Positions 37,287 to 40,014 of a DNA stretch of 40,014 bases are shown here, in pieces. The DNA is from an uncultured Gammaproteobacteria bacterium (GTDB lineage Bacteria; Pseudomonadota; Gammaproteobacteria; GCA-001735895): positions 1 to 40,014 of the forward strand of contig CAMYML010000004.1 in assembly GCA_947259305.1 (NCBI GenBank), written 5' to 3'. Within the stretch, counting starts at the first letter, position 1; each line of letters opens with the position of its first letter. A program made the translations under genes and the position numbers. The notes under the pieces are model-generated. The model was not told where the DNA came from and searched no databases. It saw only the letters and a program-made list of their open reading frames with translations.

Positions 37287-39494
37287 ATGCCGATAACCGA
37301 TCACGAGGGGCTCGATGCGCTATGCGCCAGCTGCGGTATTGCGCTTGGCTACCACGATATCCGCGGCCAGTGGCATGAGCCCGGCGTCGAGGTGAAGCGA
37401 TCTCTGCTGGCGGCGTTACAGTTGCCGGTAAATAGCGATGACGATATTCGGCATAAGCTCGAGGCAGCGGCGTCACGCCAATGGCGTCATCTCATCGCTC
37501 CGGTGGTGGTGCGGCGTCAGAACGAAGCGCCGCTGCGCCTGACCCTGACACTTGGCATTAACCAGACCGATAAGGCGATAAACTGGGAACTTTGTACAGA
37601 AAGCGGCCAGCACAGGCAGGGTGAATGGAATCCTGGCGCGCAGGCTGCGGTCGACGAAGCGGTGGTTAACGGCACCCGGCTGAGGCAATTCGAAGTCGTC
37701 TTGCCGGACTTTGACGAGGTCGGTTATCACCAGCTAAGCGTGAAAGCGGATAACGCGTGCGCAGCGCGAGCCAGCCTCATCGTCGCGCCCGAAACCTGCT
37801 ATCAACCGCCCGCACTTGCTAACGGCAGGAAGATATGGGGTATTAGCCTGCAACTGTTTTCGCTGCGTTCGCAGCGCAACTGGGGCATCGGTGATTTTAC
37901 TGACCTGCATGCAACGATCGATATATTGGCCCCGCTCGGAATCAATGTGCTGGGTCTCAATCCACTGCACGCGCTGTTCCCGCATTTACCCGAAAACGCG
38001 AGCCCATACAGCCCTTCGAGTCGAGAATTCCTCAACCCGGTTTACCTGGATGTCGAGGCGATCGACGAATTTGAACATGACCCTGAAGTAAAGCATCAGG
38101 TAACAAGCCGGGAATTCCAGGCCAGCCTGCAGGCATTGCGAGACCTCGAGTTGATCGATTACCGGGAGGTCTGGGGCCTCAAGTTGCAGGTGTTGGGAGC
38201 GCTGTATCAGGCGTTCAGGCAACAGCGGCTCAATCCTGATTCGATACGGCTCGAAGCTTTTCGCCAGTTCCAGCAAAACGGCGGTCAGGATTTATTCAAA
38301 TTCGCCCTGTTCGAGGCCTTGCAGGCGTCTTTTCACCGACAGGATGCCGCTGTCGATCAATGGCAGAAATGGCCTCAAGCCTATCGAGACCCAGCTTCGG
38401 AGGCGGTAGCAAGGTGGGCCGACGAGCATGGCGATGAAATCGAGTTTCACCAGTACCTGCAGTGGAATGCAGAGCAGCAGCTAGCCGCGGCACAGGAAAA
38501 TTGCAAAAGACACGGCATGTGCATCGGCGTCTATCGCGATCTCGCGGTTGGCGATGCAAAGTCTTCGGCGCAGTGTTGGACTGAACAGGAAGACTACGCG
38601 CCAGGCGTGGGTATCGGTGCGCCGCCCGACGATTTTAATTCAAACGGGCAAAACTGGGCGTTACCCCCGTTAAAGCCGCAGTCGCTGCGCGATCAGGCTT
38701 ATCGACCGTTCATCAATACCCTGCGCGCGAACATGCGCCATGCGGGTGCGCTCCGGATCGACCATATCATGGGTCTGATGCGACTTTTCTGGGTGCCGCC
38801 GAACTGTTCGCCCAGCGAAGGTACCTATGTCTCTTATCCCTTTTCGGACCTGCTCGGCATTCTCGCGCTCGAGAGCCAACGCAATCGTTGCCTGATTATC
38901 GGCGAAGACCTGGGCACCGTCCCGGACGAGGTTCGCCATGCGCTCGAAAGCAATAAAATGTTGTCGTATCGAATTCTATGTTTCGAAAAAGACTGGCACC
39001 GGGGAACGATTAAGCCGCCCGCAGATTTTCCCTACTACGCGCTTTGCACCGCGGGCTCACATGACTTGCCGACGCTGCGAGGTTTCTGGCAGGAATCTGA
39101 CCTGGAGCTGCGCGAACAACTCGATTTATATCCTTCAGACGAGTCCCGGGATCAACAGCGGCAAATTCGCCAGCGGGATCGTTTGGAAATTCTGGCGGCG
39201 CTGAGGCGCGAAAATATGATCGCTGGCGAAGATACAAACGAGAGTCGAGAAGGTAGTGACTTTAGCAGCGAACTGGCTCAGTCTATTCAGCGTTATCTTG
39301 CGCGCTCGGGGTCTATGCTGTTGATGGTTCAACTGGAAGACCTGTTGTCACAGACCAGGCAGATGAATGTGCCCGGCACCATAGCTGAATACCCGAACTG
39401 GCGAGTCAAGTTATCGACTAAGCTTGAAGACTGGCGCGACCAGGTCGATCTCGAAGGTTTCGCCATTGCCATCAATGCCGAACGCGATAACTGA
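37287..39494 (+). CDS. malQ: 4-alpha-glucanotransferase (amylomaltase)
   Basis: 'SLQLFSLRSQRNWGIGDFTDLHATIDILAPLGINVLGLNPLHALFP', 'SPYSPSSREFLNPVYLDVEAI', 'LRIDHIMGLMRLFWVP', 'IIGEDLGTVPDEVRHAL', 'GSHDLPTLRGFW'. Confidence 0.97.
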   Translation: MPITDHEGLDALCASCGIALGYHDIRGQWHEPGVEVKRSLLAALQLPVNSDDDIRHKLEAAASRQWRHLIAPVVVRRQNEAPLRLTLTLGINQTDKAINWELCTESGQHRQGEWNPGAQAAVDEAVVNGTRLRQFEVVLPDFDEVGYHQLSVKADNACAARASLIVAPETCYQPPALANGRKIWGISLQLFSLRSQRNWGIGDFTDLHATIDILAPLGINVLGLNPLHALFPHLPENASPYSPSSREFLNPVYLDVEAIDEFEHDPEVKHQVTSREFQASLQALRDLELIDYREVWGLKLQVLGALYQAFRQQRLNPDSIRLEAFRQFQQNGGQDLFKFALFEALQASFHRQDAAVDQWQKWPQAYRDPASEAVARWADEHGDEIEFHQYLQWNAEQQLAAAQENCKRHGMCIGVYRDLAVGDAKSSAQCWTEQEDYAPGVGIGAPPDDFNSNGQNWALPPLKPQSLRDQAYRPFINTLRANMRHAGALRIDHIMGLMRLFWVPPNCSPSEGTYVSYPFSDLLGILALESQRNRCLIIGEDLGTVPDEVRHALESNKMLSYRILCFEKDWHRGTIKPPADFPYYALCTAGSHDLPTLRGFWQESDLELREQLDLYPSDESRDQQRQIRQRDRLEILAALRRENMIAGEDTNESREGSDFSSELAQSIQRYLARSGSMLLMVQLEDLLSQTRQMNVPGTIAEYPNWRVKLSTKLEDWRDQVDLEGFAIAINAERDN

Positions 39495-39495
39495 A

Positions 39496-39532
39496 AAGAA
39501 ATCGAGTATTCAGAGGCCCTCGACTTTTCTAC
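39496..39532 (+). terminator. Weak candidate terminator/hairpin downstream of malQ
   Basis: AAAAG..TCGAG-loop-CTCGA-CTTTT shortly after the malQ stop; short stem, low confidence. Confidence 0.25.
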
Positions 39533-39738
39533 GCTGGCCCTGATTCAAAAGGTTGAGTTTAACCATAGCCGTTGTTTATGAAGGGGTTTTCAGCTCGATG
39601 GACCAACCGCAGTTCGTCCTTTGATCTGCACCCCGAAAGCGCATTAATTAACACTTTCGAGATAAATGTTGCAGTGCACAATATTCACTATTAGTATCCA
39701 TTACCTGAATTTTAAACAACTAATTTGAAGAGCAGGTC

Positions 39739-40014
39739 ATGAAAATGAATATTGAATCAGATATTAAAACCGATGCCAAAAGCGAAGCCAGCCATAATCG
39801 CCACCCGGAAGTTTTAGCAAGCTCGAGTTTGCGAAATTTCTCCAGGCGCCTGAACCATTTGCAACGCTGGGTTACCTCGAGATTTGACGCACATCACGCA
39901 AGGACTTTATCGCTTCGAGTACATCGACAAAACAGAACCGATTAAATGGGCCGATCCGCTTGCTGCTACCTCCGCCGGTGGCAAATGGAGCCCGGGTGGT
40001 AAATCCCGTTACCG
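39739..40014 (+). CDS. Partial, unidentified protein; apparently two frames (39739-about 39885 and 39854-40014)
   Basis: Frame 1 'MKMNIESDIKTDAKSEASHNRHPEVLASSSLRNFSRRLNHLQRWV..' appears to give way to another frame, '..DLTHITQGLYRFEYIDKTEPIKWADPLAATSAGGKWSPGGKSRY', which is open to the window end. Confidence 0.35.

Overview
The window looks like GC-rich chromosomal DNA from a proteobacterium, probably gammaproteobacterial (inferred from gene content and not verified). Three blocks make up most of it. (1) A minus-strand operon-like run (about 15284 to 590) encodes an intradiol-dioxygenase-like protein, DUF4159, VWA/GATase-like, caspase/C13-like, TPR plus HExxH peptidase, MoxR AAA+ ATPase, DUF58, BatA-like VWA and DUF4175 proteins. 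(2) A central block has a HDOD-histidine kinase next to a REC-PAS-GGDEF-EAL regulator, then arfB, a Lys/Ala-rich histone-H1-like gene, a patatin-like phospholipase and 6-phosphogluconate dehydrogenase. (3) A compact plus-strand glycogen cluster reads glgC-pgm-glgA-glgB-glgP-glgX-malQ. The most striking local anomaly is a perfect 59-bp inverted duplication. A piece of the DUF58 gene (6353-6411) reappears in opposite orientation at 5404-5462, exactly where the neighbouring BatA-like VWA gene loses its reading frame. Other points worth a second look are a caspase-like protein with Ser where the catalytic Cys is expected, a palindrome filling the spacer of a putative operon promoter, two short ORFs missing from the ORF track, and REP-like palindromes around the histone-like gene. 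I saw no tRNA, rRNA, CRISPR array or transposase.
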